Source: Microbacterium sp. XT11 (GTDB taxonomy: Bacteria; Actinomycetota; Actinomycetes; Actinomycetales; Microbacteriaceae). Taken from it: a stretch of 64,000 nucleotides of DNA. The first letter of the stretch is position 1, and each line of letters begins with the position of its first letter. The notes beneath the pieces were generated by a model, which saw nothing but the letters and a program-made list of their open reading frames with translations, ran no database searches and was not told the origin of the DNA. Location of the stretch: contig NZ_CP013859.1 of assembly GCF_001513675.1 (NCBI RefSeq), positions 1,081 to 65,080 on the forward strand, written 5' to 3'. Below are positions 52,966 through 61,386 of the stretch, in pieces. The translations under genes and the position numbers were made by a program.

Positions 52966-55198
52966 CCGCGTCGCGCGGCCCAGTCCGCTTTCGTGGCGGC
53001 GCGACACGGAGCCGCGTGAGGGCCGCATCGCCCCGTCGGTGCTCGCGGCGGTGACCGCTCTCGTGGCCCTGTGGCCGTACACCTCTGTCATCGAGCCCGG
53101 CGCGTGGTCCTTCGCCGTCGTGCTGGTCGTCGCAGTCATCGCGATCACGGGGATCGGCGTGCGCGCGCTGCTGGCCCGTCGGCATCCCGCCTTGCGCGAT
53201 GCCGCGGCCCTTCTCGCTCAGCTGGCGGTCTCGATCGGAACGATCACGCTGCTCGTCGCGGGCGACACCGCCTACCTCGGCGTCGTCTCCACGCCCGCGA
53301 CGCTGAGCACGTTCTCGTCGCTGGCGGCCGCGGCCAGGGAAGAGATCGTGTTCGGCACGGCGCCGCTCGACTCCAGCCCCGGCATCCGTCTCGTCATGGC
53401 GGCCGGGTTCGCGCTCGTCGCGATCGCCCTCGACCAGCTGGTCGCAGCGCGCAACGCTGTCCTCGCCGGCGTCGTGTGCGGTGCCGTTGGTGCCATCCCG
53501 ATGATCGTGACCCTGGCCGATGCGAACGTCGTGTGGTTCGTGATCCTCGGCGTCGTGGTGCTGCTGCTGTTCCGGTTCACCGCACAGCGCGACCCGCACT
53601 CCCCGCGCCGCACGTCCTCCGCGGTCGCGGTGGGTGCCGGCGCCGCAGCCCTGGTCGCCGCGGTGGCGATCGCGCCGATCGTCCCGGTCTCGGCATCGCT
53701 GGCCGGAACGGGCGCCGGCGTCACGGTCGACGCATCGCTGCGGCTCGGCGACGATCTGCGGCAGCCGAACCCGGTCGAGGTGCTCACGCTGGCAACCGAC
53801 GCCGACACGGCGCCCTACCTGCGACTCACCACCCTGTCGAGGTTCGACGGGCGCGTGTGGCTCCCGGACGAGGCGGACACCCGGCCGCAGAGCGACGGCT
53901 TCGGCGCACCCGATTGGGACGAACAGGTGGCTGCAGAGGAGGTGAGCACGTCGATCCGCGTCGTCCGGATGTCGAGCTCCTGGCTCCCCGTGCCGTATCC
54001 GGCGACGACCGTGCAGGGACTCACCGGCGCGTGGCGCCTGGTGCCGGAGAACCGCACGATCACCTCGCGCACGGCGGATGCCGCCGGCAACGACTACACA
54101 GTCGCCTGGTCGGCGGTCACACCGACGCGCGAGCAGATCCAGGCGGTGCCCGCAGCCGAGCCCGTCTCGGACCCGGATGCCGAGCCTGTGGAGCTGCCCG
54201 ATGAGATCGGCGCGACCGCCGCCGCGGTCACCGCAGGCGCCACCAACGACTACGACCGCCTGATCGCGCTGCAGAACTGGTTCCGCAGCCAGTTCACGTA
54301 CTCTCTCGAGACGCCGGTGGAGGAGGGCTTCGACGGCACGGGCGCCGAAGCGGTCGCGCGATTCCTCGAGGTGCGTTCGGGCTACTGCATCCACTTCGCC
54401 GGAGCGTTCGCGCTCATGGCCGAGAGCCTCGGCATGGAGGTGCGCATCGTCGTGGGATACCTGCCGGGCAGCCGCACGAACGAGAGGCGTGGCGAGGAGC
54501 AGGTGTTCTCCGTCACGAGCGACCAGCTGCACTCCTGGCCCGAGGTGCTCTTCCCCGGCATCGGATGGGTCCCGTTCGAGCCGACCGCCTCGCTGGGAGT
54601 GCCGACCGCGTTCGCGGCGGCCGCGACGACGGGCGGCGGCACGACAGCTCCGTCGACGCCCGCGCCGACCACGTCACCGCAGGCGGAGCAGACGTCTGGT
54701 CCGGAGATCGATCGCGCCGACGCCGGAGGGGATGCGGGGTCCACGGGCACCCTGCGCCGACTCGATCCCATGCCGGTGATGCTGGTCACCTTCGGAGTGC
54801 TCGTCGCTCTGACGCTGCCCGCACTCGCCCGGCTCGCTCAGCGGACGGCTCGACGCGGGCGCGCCCGTCGGGGTGACGCGGCAGCCGCCTGGGCGGAGCT
54901 GCGTGCGACGATGATCGACCTGGGCATCGCCGTGTCGGATGCCGACAGCCCCCGCCGCCGCGGCTCGACGCTGGTTGCGGAGAACGGTGTCGACGCCGAC
55001 GCCATGCGCGCTCTCACGGATGCCGTCGAGCGTGCGAGCTACGCGCGATCGGCGCCGCCGGCCGACCTCGTGCCGGCGCTCGACGCGGTGATGCGCCAGG
55101 TGCGGCGCAGTGTGGCGCGGCCGACGCGCGTGCGGGCGCTCCTGCTGCCGCGGTCGCTGTTCGCGGGGACGGGGGCTGACGCACCTCTCCTGGCCTGA
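52952..55198 (+). CDS. TgpA-like membrane transglutaminase protein
   Basis: The ATG at 52952 overlaps the DUF58 gene by 14 bases. The 748-residue protein has seven or so membrane helices up to about residue 250, an outer region, and a transglutaminase-like domain with Cys in SGYCIHFAGAFALMA, His in DQLHSWPEVLFPG and WVPFEPT. A Pro/Thr-rich linker precedes a last membrane helix and a cytoplasmic helical tail. It is the third gene of the MoxR-DUF58-TgpA operon, conserved in actinobacteria, with unknown substrate. Confidence 0.9.
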   Translation: MSRADRVARPSPLSWRRDTEPREGRIAPSVLAAVTALVALWPYTSVIEPGAWSFAVVLVVAVIAITGIGVRALLARRHPALRDAAALLAQLAVSIGTITLLVAGDTAYLGVVSTPATLSTFSSLAAAAREEIVFGTAPLDSSPGIRLVMAAGFALVAIALDQLVAARNAVLAGVVCGAVGAIPMIVTLADANVVWFVILGVVVLLLFRFTAQRDPHSPRRTSSAVAVGAGAAALVAAVAIAPIVPVSASLAGTGAGVTVDASLRLGDDLRQPNPVEVLTLATDADTAPYLRLTTLSRFDGRVWLPDEADTRPQSDGFGAPDWDEQVAAEEVSTSIRVVRMSSSWLPVPYPATTVQGLTGAWRLVPENRTITSRTADAAGNDYTVAWSAVTPTREQIQAVPAAEPVSDPDAEPVELPDEIGATAAAVTAGATNDYDRLIALQNWFRSQFTYSLETPVEEGFDGTGAEAVARFLEVRSGYCIHFAGAFALMAESLGMEVRIVVGYLPGSRTNERRGEEQVFSVTSDQLHSWPEVLFPGIGWVPFEPTASLGVPTAFAAAATTGGGTTAPSTPAPTTSPQAEQTSGPEIDRADAGGDAGSTGTLRRLDPMPVMLVTFGVLVALTLPALARLAQRTARRGRARRGDAAAAWAELRATMIDLGIAVSDADSPRRRGSTLVAENGVDADAMRALTDAVERASYARSAPPADLVPALDAVMRQVRRSVARPTRVRALLLPRSLFAGTGADAPLLA

Positions 55199-55219
55199 CG
55201 CCCCGTGGCATCGTGCGGG

Positions 55220-56113
55220 TCAGGCTGCGGCGTGGACGACGCAGGGAACGGCGTCGCAGCTCGCGCAGACGACCGACTGCGTCTGGCACGACGGGTCAGG
55301 GCAGTTGGCCGTGCGGTTCGTCGACGCACCGCAGCCCGCGCAGACGCCGATCACCGCAGCGTGATCGGAGAAGTCGATCGAGCGTCGCTTGTCGAACACG
55401 TACAGCGATCCCTCCCAGAGCCCGTCGTCGCCGTACTTCTCGCCGTAGCGCACGATGCCGCCCTCGAGCTGGTACACCTCGCCGAAGCCGCGCGCCGTCA
55501 TGAGGCTCGACAGCACCTCGCAGCGGATGCCGCCCGTGCAGTAGGTGACGACGGGCTTGCCCTTGAGGTCGTCGTACTCCCCGGAGTCCAGCAGACGCAC
55601 GAAGTCGCGCGTCGTCTCGGTGTCGGGGACGACCGCGTTGCGGAAGCGGCCGATCTGCGCTTCGAGGGCGTTGCGCCCGTCGAAGAAGACGACCTCGTCG
55701 CCCCGCTCCTCGATGAGTTCGTGCAGGGCCTCGGGTGACAGGCGCGTGCCGCCCCCGATCACCCCGTTCTCGTCGACGCGCAGCTCGTCGGGGGCGCCGA
55801 ACGAGACGATCTCGTCGCGGACCTTTACGCTGAGCTTCGGGAAGTCAAGGCTGAAGCCGTCGGCATCCACCCCCGTGCCCTCGCTCCACTTGATGTCGGC
55901 TCCCTTGAACGGGGCGTAGTCGCGGAATCGCCGCACCCACTTCTTGAGCGCGACGACGTCTCCCCCGAGCGTGCCGTTGATGCCGTCCTTCGAGATCAGC
56001 ACACGACCGCGGAGGCGGAGCGATTCGCCGAGGTCACGCTGCCACAGCCGGATCGCTTCGGGATCGGCGAGCGGAGTGAAGACGTAGAAGAGGATGATCT
56101 TGGGGGTTGCCAC
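55220..56113 (-). CDS. trhO: tRNA uridine(34) hydroxylase (rhodanese type)
   Basis: The 297-residue product has the YceA/TrhO build: an N-terminal acylphosphatase-like domain ([28 protein letters not shown]), a rhodanese domain with active Cys in [16 protein letters not shown], and a C-terminal cysteine-rich segment ([21 protein letters not shown]). It hydroxylates U34 of certain tRNAs with O2. The GTG at 56113 has AGGA seven bases upstream; a TTG one codon earlier is the alternative. Confidence 0.92.
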   Translation of the reverse strand: MATPKIILFYVFTPLADPEAIRLWQRDLGESLRLRGRVLISKDGINGTLGGDVVALKKWVRRFRDYAPFKGADIKWSEGTGVDADGFSLDFPKLSVKVRDEIVSFGAPDELRVDENGVIGGGTRLSPEALHELIEERGDEVVFFDGRNALEAQIGRFRNAVVPDTETTRDFVRLLDSGEYDDLKGKPVVTYCTGGIRCEVLSSLMTARGFGEVYQLEGGIVRYGEKYGDDGLWEGSLYVFDKRRSIDFSDHAAVIGVCAGCGASTNRTANCPDPSCQTQSVVCASCDAVPCVVHAAA

Positions 56114-56142
56114 CAAGGAATCCTACGTCGAGCCAGAGGGCA

Positions 56143-56180
56143 GCCCGGCCGGCCGGCGAGCACGACCGTCTGGGCCGGGC
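56143..56180 (-). terminator. Possible terminator of the daptide operon
   Basis: GCCCGGCC (56143-56150) pairs with GGCCGGGC (56173-56180) across 22 bases, beyond the stop of the last exporter gene. There is no T-tract, so the call is weak. Confidence 0.3.
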
Positions 56181-56194
56181 ACGCCCCGACCGCA

Positions 56195-56929
56195 CTATGA
56201 CACGTCACGAGTCAAGAACGCGATGCTTCCGGCGACCAGAGCCAGAACCACCCACGCCGCCGAGACCAGCATGGCCAGCGGGGCCTCGAGACCGTGCCCG
56301 GGTTCGACGCCGACCGCGGCGACGTCGAACCGAAACGCCTCGAGCATCGCCAAGAGGGGAAGATAGACGGCACCGGCCTCCCAGAACATGACGACCACGA
56401 CGGCCGCCCCCATCGACAGAGACACGAGGAAGAGAGCCGGGAGGTGCGCCTCCACGATGACTCCCACACCGAAGCCCCAGAGGCCCGCGACGGCGCCGAG
56501 TGCCAGGGATGCAGCGGCAGCTCGCCAGTCCACCGGTATGCCTCCCATCGCGACGATCAGCGCGACATGTCCGCCGACGAGGACGGCGAGCGCGACGATC
56601 GCGCCGCCTGCCGCCGAACCCGGCATCCTCGCAAGCAACATGGTCCATCGTGGCTGCAAGGTCAATCGCTGTGCGATCACGCCGTCACGGCGGTCGATGG
56701 TGTAGCGGAACGAGCCGTAGACCGCCGAGAGAACCGCCGCGTAGGTCGCCAGCACGGTGCTGAGCGGGGCGGTGAGCGCCTCTCGAGCGTCGGTCGGCGC
56801 CTCCGCGAGCTCCGGAGGGATGCTCGCCGCCAACGAGAGCGACAGCACGAACGCGGCCGCTGCCACGCCGAGCAGGACGACGTCGCCGGAGAAGCTGCGT
56901 GCCTGGGCTCGCAGTGCTCGGCCGATCAC
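56195..56929 (-). CDS. ABC transporter permease of the daptide cluster (second)
   Basis: The GTG at 56929 overlaps the stop of the first permease gene. The 244-residue protein has six predicted membrane helices with a cytoplasmic loop TIDRRDGVIAQRLTLQPRW. It is the ABC-2 type of permease, fitting a heteromeric exporter with the adjacent permease and ATPase. Export of mature peptide and producer self-protection are inferred from position. Confidence 0.8.
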   Translation of the reverse strand: MIGRALRAQARSFSGDVVLLGVAAAAFVLSLSLAASIPPELAEAPTDAREALTAPLSTVLATYAAVLSAVYGSFRYTIDRRDGVIAQRLTLQPRWTMLLARMPGSAAGGAIVALAVLVGGHVALIVAMGGIPVDWRAAAASLALGAVAGLWGFGVGVIVEAHLPALFLVSLSMGAAVVVVMFWEAGAVYLPLLAMLEAFRFDVAAVGVEPGHGLEAPLAMLVSAAWVVLALVAGSIAFLTRDVS

Positions 56930-57654
56930 GCGACGCTCCTGCGTCGCCAGAACCACGCGACCGCCATGAGGCCCAGCGTCCATGCGAGTCCGACGCCGAG
57001 GGCCGGCGCGAACGCGAGCAGTCGGCCCTGATACTGGGGGACGCTCATGGCGACGAGGGCCAGTCCGGGCGAGAAGCGCGCCACCTCCGGCGTGTTGCGC
57101 AGGAGAGCGAACTCCACGGCCAGCGGGAAGACGAGCACGATGATCGCGGTCGTGTAGTAGTTCCGCGTGGCCCAGCCGATCGCGCTTCCCATGAGCGCGC
57201 CGAGCACCGAGCCCGCGAGGGCGCCCGCGTAGGAACGCCAGGTCTCGCCCGTGAGCACGAGAGCCAGTCCGTCCCGTGTCAGAAAGAAAGAGACCCCCGC
57301 CGTCCAGATCACGAAGATGCAGGCCGACAAGGCGAGTGCGGTGAGCACGCCGGCGATCAGCTTGCCCACGAACGCGCGGCGTAACCCGAGTCCGGTGAGG
57401 GATCTGTCCATCGAGCCGTAGTAGTACTCCCGCGTCACCGAGTACGAGCCGACGAACGCCGCGGAGATCGCCGTCCATGCGAGGGGCTGCAGCAAGCGTG
57501 CCGTCGCCGTAGCGGGGTCGACTCCGGTCAGATCGAAGCGCGACCCGTCAGAGAGGAGCACGAATGCGGGCACCAGGACCGCGACGAGGTACACGGCGAG
57601 GACCGAGGGCCCGCTGATGGAGCGCAGCATCTCGCTCCTGATGACGCCCCTCAT
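56926..57654 (-). CDS. ABC transporter permease of the daptide cluster (first)
   Basis: The 242-residue protein has six predicted membrane helices and the ABC-2 loop VTREYYYGSMDRSLTGLGLR. The ATG at 57654 overlaps the ATPase stop. Together with the second permease it should form the membrane half of a peptide exporter. Confidence 0.82.
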   Translation of the reverse strand: MRGVIRSEMLRSISGPSVLAVYLVAVLVPAFVLLSDGSRFDLTGVDPATATARLLQPLAWTAISAAFVGSYSVTREYYYGSMDRSLTGLGLRRAFVGKLIAGVLTALALSACIFVIWTAGVSFFLTRDGLALVLTGETWRSYAGALAGSVLGALMGSAIGWATRNYYTTAIIVLVFPLAVEFALLRNTPEVARFSPGLALVAMSVPQYQGRLLAFAPALGVGLAWTLGLMAVAWFWRRRSVA

Positions 57655-58367
57655 GCTGACGCTCCTTCCACGAGGTCGAAATAGCGGCTTTCCAGCGAAT
57701 CGACGTCGCTCGTGACGAGGTCACCGAGGCGCCCGGCGAACAGCGCACGCTGCTTGATGATGACGACCTCGTCCACGACCTGTTCGAGTTCGGCGAGCTG
57801 ATGGCTGGAGACGAGCACCGTGCCGCCGCGTTCGGCGAAACCACCGAGGAATCGACGGAGCCAGCGGATGCCGTCAGGGTCCAGGCCGTTCGCGGGCTCA
57901 TCGAGAATGAGCGTGTGCGGTGATCCGACCAACGCGGCAGCCAGTCCCAGTCGCTGCACCATCCCCGTCGAGAAGGTCTTCACCCGTCTGCGGGCATCGG
58001 CGGTCAGCCCCACCTCCTCCAGCACCTCGTCGACACGGGCTCGCGGCGCGCCCGCCGCGAGCCGGGATATCTCCAGATGCCGCCGTGCGGAGATGCCTGC
58101 CTCGAAGCCGAACCCGTCCATGTGGACTCCCACGTGCGCTGCGGGGTTGTCGAGCGCGGAGAGGGCGGTGCCGTCGATGAGGCATTCACCGCTGGTCGGA
58201 GCGAGCAAGCCGACGATGGCGCGCAACGTCGTCGACTTTCCGGCGCCGTTCGGGCCCAGGAGGCCGACGATCGAGCCACGCGGCACCACGAACGACAGGT
58301 CTTCGACCGCGACTCGATGGCCGAACCTCTTGGTGAGTCCTCGGACTTCGATTGCGTCGTCGTCCAT
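57651..58367 (-). CDS. ABC transporter ATP-binding protein of the daptide cluster
   Basis: The ATG at 58367 is preferred since AAAGG lies seven bases upstream; the ATG at 58373 overlaps the protease stop and is too close to that site. The 238-residue ATPase has Walker A GPNGAGKST at 38-46, signature FSTGMVQRL, Walker B LILDEPANGLDP and the H-loop SSHQLAELEQ. The BcrA/CcmA-type arrangement with two ABC-2 permeases fits antibiotic-peptide export and immunity. Confidence 0.9.
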   Translation of the reverse strand: MDDDAIEVRGLTKRFGHRVAVEDLSFVVPRGSIVGLLGPNGAGKSTTLRAIVGLLAPTSGECLIDGTALSALDNPAAHVGVHMDGFGFEAGISARRHLEISRLAAGAPRARVDEVLEEVGLTADARRRVKTFSTGMVQRLGLAAALVGSPHTLILDEPANGLDPDGIRWLRRFLGGFAERGGTVLVSSHQLAELEQVVDEVVIIKQRALFAGRLGDLVTSDVDSLESRYFDLVEGASA

Positions 58368-58369
58368 TT

Positions 58370-60046
58370 TCATCCTTTCTCTTTCTCGTCCAGGAAGGAC
58401 GAGAGCGGCGATACGACAGCGAGCCTCCAGAGCGCCTGCCAAAGGGTGCTTGTGCCGAGGTCCACGCGTGCCTGTCCCGTCGGCGGCAGGCTTCCGCTGC
58501 CGTGGGAGACGTCCACTCGGGCGACTGCCATCGCCGGGAGGGAGACTCCGTCTGCCCGAAGAGGAATGAGGGCATCGACGGGCACAATCGTCGGCGCCGG
58601 TCGTCGCACTCTGGTCGTTCCCTCGGCGAGGTGCTCGTTGGCCAGGATGCCGCGAGTCGTCAGGGCCACAGGAGCACCGTCGATGATGGCGGCCTGGGCT
58701 TCGCCGGACGGCTGCACCAGCGTCACACGCTCACCATCGGAGACGAAGCCGAGCGACACCGTCACAGGCACCGAGATGACCATGCCGGCCGCCACCGAGG
58801 CTGCGGCGAGCGCAGCGACCACGACGAAGAATCGGAGACGGGAGACGCCCGACCGGACGACTCGGCGCAAGGCCCGAACGAGGATGGTGCCTCCGACGAA
58901 GACCACGACCGCTTCCAGCGCGAGGACGAACAGCGCGAGGATGGGTCCGCCATCCGCGAGTACCTGGGCCGTCCGGACGACGGCCCAGGAGACGAGCACG
59001 ATCGGCGCGAGCAGGCTCGCCAGACCGAACGGCACCGACCACCATGCGTCCAGGCTCTTGGGTGCCCGCTGCCCTCCGAACAGGAGACGGGTCAGGAAGT
59101 TCGCGCCGTCACCGATCGCCCTCGATCGGAGATTCGGTTCGTCCAACGCGCTCATCAACGCGATGTATCCGTCGAACCGCACAAGCGGGATGAGATTGAC
59201 GAACACGACCGCGGCGCAGGAGACGGCGAGCAGCAGCAGCGTGCCTCGGACCGCCGGTTGTGGCATGAAGAGCGCAGCCGTGCACGCGATCGCCGCCACC
59301 ACGGCATGCACGGCAGGCCCGGCGAGGGCGACCGCCACCCGCTGTCGGCCGGCTGACAGTCGCCAGCCATCGGTCACGTCGACGAAGAAGGCCGGAGTCA
59401 GGTAGAACAGCATGAAACCGGCTCGACGAGGCCGTCCGCCGAACCTCGTGAGCGCGATCCCGTGAGCGCTCTCATGGGCCAGAGTCACCAGGGGCAGCAC
59501 AAGGACGAGGATCATGCCGAGGACGGGAACCGGCTCGGTGAGGACGTTACGCAGTTCACTCGCCTGAATCAGTGCCGCGACCAATCCGGCGCAGAGGAGG
59601 GCTGCGACGGTCCACCACAGCGCTCGGCCCGAAAGCGGGAGAACCAGACGATCCAGGCGGTCGAAGATCGCAGGCGCGCGAAGCGTCGCGATCTGTACGG
59701 TGAACGGCGGGCGAAAAGCCAGTCGACCCGGCGGGCGCTTCGTCATCCCGTGAAGAAGCCCGTTGTCGCGGAATCGCCCTATCAGGTCGAGGAAGCTCTC
59801 TGTCGGCTCCGACGGCGCGAACCGCCTGTGCAGCTCGTGAACCGTGGTCTTGCCGTCCATGGCCGTCAACAGGTCGACGACAGGCCGGGAGAACCTCGAC
59901 AACGGTACGCCGTCAACGGAAGCGATCCACACTGCGGCGTCCGGCGTCTCGTCGAACACGACGTCCGGTGAGAGCAGCGGGCAGGCATCGGTGGTGAGAG
60001 GGGCGCGCCTCGGAGACTTCCGGCGCGCGAAGCTAGAGGCCGACAC
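58370..60046 (-). CDS. mpaP: Daptide-type M50 intramembrane metalloprotease
   Basis: The GTG at 60046 has AAGGAGG six bases upstream and overlaps the methyltransferase end; longer frames are rejected. The 558-residue protein has an N-terminal domain of about 110 residues with a PqqD-like pattern (LSRFSRPVVDLLTAMDGKTT, VHELHRRF), then roughly ten membrane helices. The M50 zinc site is HESAH at 191-195 and the third ligand region NLIPLVRFDGY at 284-294. A beta-rich stretch with TTRGILANEHLAEGTTRVRR lies near the C-terminus. It probably removes the leader from modified precursors at the membrane. Confidence 0.85.
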   Translation of the reverse strand: MSASSFARRKSPRRAPLTTDACPLLSPDVVFDETPDAAVWIASVDGVPLSRFSRPVVDLLTAMDGKTTVHELHRRFAPSEPTESFLDLIGRFRDNGLLHGMTKRPPGRLAFRPPFTVQIATLRAPAIFDRLDRLVLPLSGRALWWTVAALLCAGLVAALIQASELRNVLTEPVPVLGMILVLVLPLVTLAHESAHGIALTRFGGRPRRAGFMLFYLTPAFFVDVTDGWRLSAGRQRVAVALAGPAVHAVVAAIACTAALFMPQPAVRGTLLLLAVSCAAVVFVNLIPLVRFDGYIALMSALDEPNLRSRAIGDGANFLTRLLFGGQRAPKSLDAWWSVPFGLASLLAPIVLVSWAVVRTAQVLADGGPILALFVLALEAVVVFVGGTILVRALRRVVRSGVSRLRFFVVVAALAAASVAAGMVISVPVTVSLGFVSDGERVTLVQPSGEAQAAIIDGAPVALTTRGILANEHLAEGTTRVRRPAPTIVPVDALIPLRADGVSLPAMAVARVDVSHGSGSLPPTGQARVDLGTSTLWQALWRLAVVSPLSSFLDEKEKG

Positions 60047-60857
60047 CGACCGCCTCCTTCCGGGGCCCTTCCGAGGACGCTGTGAGAAGCAGGATCTCCA
60101 TGCCGCTCTGCGTTCGCACGGGAGACACCGTCGGCTCGGAGAAGCCCGCGTCCACGAGTTCTCGCGCGATCTTCTCGGCGCTGAGCACCTGCAACCGACT
60201 GGTGAGCACCGGCACCGTGTGTCCGACGGCGATGTCGGCGACGCGGACCCAGTTGACCAGCCGCACCTCACCGCCCCTCTCGATCTGCTGAGAATAGAGG
60301 TAGGTCTCGTCGCCTGCCGGGCCCGGGACGCAGATCTCGCGATCGACCGCCGCTCTCAGCCCCTCTGCAGCTGCACCGCCCGCGACGGTCAGCGCGAAGA
60401 GCGCGCCCTCGGCGAGATGCCCCCGCACGCATTCGTAGAGATGCGATCTGCCCTCGCGATCGAGCAGGGTGATGGATGTCGCACCGAGAATCGCGAGCCC
60501 GAAGCGGCGTTCGAGCGAGAAATGGCGCATGTCCGCTGCGATGCACTCCAGCCCCGCGTGGCCGGGCAGCGCGTTGCGGAGATGGGTGAGCATGTCGTCG
60601 GAGATGTCGATCGCGGTGACCCGATTACCCGACTTCACCAACGGGATCGTCAAACGGCCGCTCCCCGCTGCGACGTCGAGGATTGGGCCGACGGTGCGAC
60701 GCGCCAAAGCCAGCATCTCGCGGATCTCAGAGCGGTCCGGACCAACCAGTCGATCGTAGAAGTCCGTTCCCCACCCCGTGTACAGATCTTGGGCGCGGGG
60801 GACTGCTCCGACGCCGGCGAGCCGCGCGGACACCGTGCGGGTGATCGAATCGGTCAT
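60033..60857 (-). CDS. mpaM: Daptide-type SAM-dependent N-methyltransferase
   Basis: The ATG at 60857 gives 274 residues. A class I methyltransferase fold is seen: motif I ILDVAAGSGRLTIPL, the acidic end of strand 2 VTAIDISDDML, AADMRHFSLERRFG and TSITLLDREGR. In daptide pathways this enzyme adds two methyl groups to the new C-terminal amine. It follows the precursor genes, from which it is separated by a hairpin. The ribosome-binding site is weaker than those of the precursors. Confidence 0.85.
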   Translation of the reverse strand: MTDSITRTVSARLAGVGAVPRAQDLYTGWGTDFYDRLVGPDRSEIREMLALARRTVGPILDVAAGSGRLTIPLVKSGNRVTAIDISDDMLTHLRNALPGHAGLECIAADMRHFSLERRFGLAILGATSITLLDREGRSHLYECVRGHLAEGALFALTVAGGAAAEGLRAAVDREICVPGPAGDETYLYSQQIERGGEVRLVNWVRVADIAVGHTVPVLTSRLQVLSAEKIARELVDAGFSEPTVSPVRTQSGMEILLLTASSEGPRKEAVGVGL

Positions 60858-60888
60858 TTCAGAAGCCACCTTCCCGTGGAGAGCATGT

Positions 60889-60919
60889 GGGTGCGGACGG
60901 TACGAGCCCGCCCGCACCC
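60889..60919 (-). promoter_or_regulatory. Stem-loop between precursor genes and methyltransferase
   Basis: GGGTGCGGACGG (60889-60900) pairs with CCGCCCGCACCC (60908-60919) with one mismatch in 12 and a seven-base loop. It lies between the stop of the third precursor and the methyltransferase start. It could attenuate readthrough or protect the upstream message from decay, giving more precursor than enzyme. Confidence 0.6.
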
Positions 60920-60924
60920 CTCGG

Positions 60925-61044
60925 TCAGGTGGCGATCGCTGCCACGCCGCCGATGATGGCGATGATGTAGCTCGCGTGCTCCCACCACTCGAGCGGTGCG
61001 TCCATCTGTTCGAGTTCCGAGAACTCCAGCGAATTCGTCTGCAA
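60925..61044 (-). CDS. mpaA: Daptide precursor peptide 3 (39 aa)
   Basis: A TTG at 61044 lies six bases after GGAGG. The leader carries the shared motif in LEFSELEQMDAP and is followed by a core that begins LEWWEHASYI, is rich in Ile/Ala/Gly, and ends VAAIAT. The core of about 22 residues should form an amphipathic or membrane helix, and the terminal Thr is the expected substrate for oxidative decarboxylation. The cleavage site after the DAP is a guess by analogy. The peptide is too short and starts with too rare a codon for routine gene finding. Confidence 0.85.
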   Translation of the reverse strand: MQTNSLEFSELEQMDAPLEWWEHASYIIAIIGGVAAIAT

Positions 61045-61079
61045 CGTGGACCTCCGTGGTTCAGATGGGGAACGGGCCC

Positions 61080-61205
61080 CTAGGTCAGAGCGAGAATTCC
61101 GAGAATCACGCCCACGGCGAAGCCACGGACGAAGTCATCGGTGTCGTTCAGCGCTTCCATGGCTTCGAGCTCCGTGAACTCGAGCCTCGGCGTTGCGGTT
61201 TGCAT
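61080..61205 (-). CDS. mpaA: Daptide precursor peptide 2 (41 aa)
   Basis: The ATG at 61205 has GGAGG five bases upstream. The leader holds LEFTELEAMEAL, the same motif with Leu in place of Pro. The core starts NDTDDFVRGF, is hydrophobic (VGVILGILAL) and ends in Thr. The core is anionic at its N-end, unlike peptide 3, which may suit joint action of the three peptides. Confidence 0.88.
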   Translation of the reverse strand: MQTATPRLEFTELEAMEALNDTDDFVRGFAVGVILGILALT

Positions 61206-61246
61206 GTCTACCTCCTTCCCTCATTCGGTGGGTTTGTCGGAGAGGG

Positions 61247-61381
61247 TCACGTGGCCGCGGCCGCGCCGATCCCGATCAAGACCAGCGCACCGATCACTCC
61301 CTGGTAGAAGCTCTCCCAGCTGGGGGCTTCCATCGCATCCAGTTCCTGGAATTGGATGCGGCTCATCGCACTTTCGTTCAT
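61247..61381 (-). CDS. mpaA: Daptide precursor peptide 1 (44 aa)
   Basis: The ATG at 61381 is eight bases after GGAGG, which is formed by the last codons of the dehydrogenase gene. A later ATG (codon 6) is possible. The leader has IQFQELDAMEAP and the core begins SWESFYQGVI, continues in Leu/Ile/Gly/Ala and ends GAAAAT, again with terminal Thr. Three non-identical precursors in a row imply a multi-component product. Confidence 0.88.
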   Translation of the reverse strand: MNESAMSRIQFQELDAMEAPSWESFYQGVIGALVLIGIGAAAAT

Positions 61382-61386
61382 TCACT

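Noticed and set aside
60925..61381. Small hydrophobic peptides read as holins or type I toxins
   Set aside because: The shared leader motif, the invariant terminal Thr and the surrounding modification enzymes fit RiPP precursors much better.
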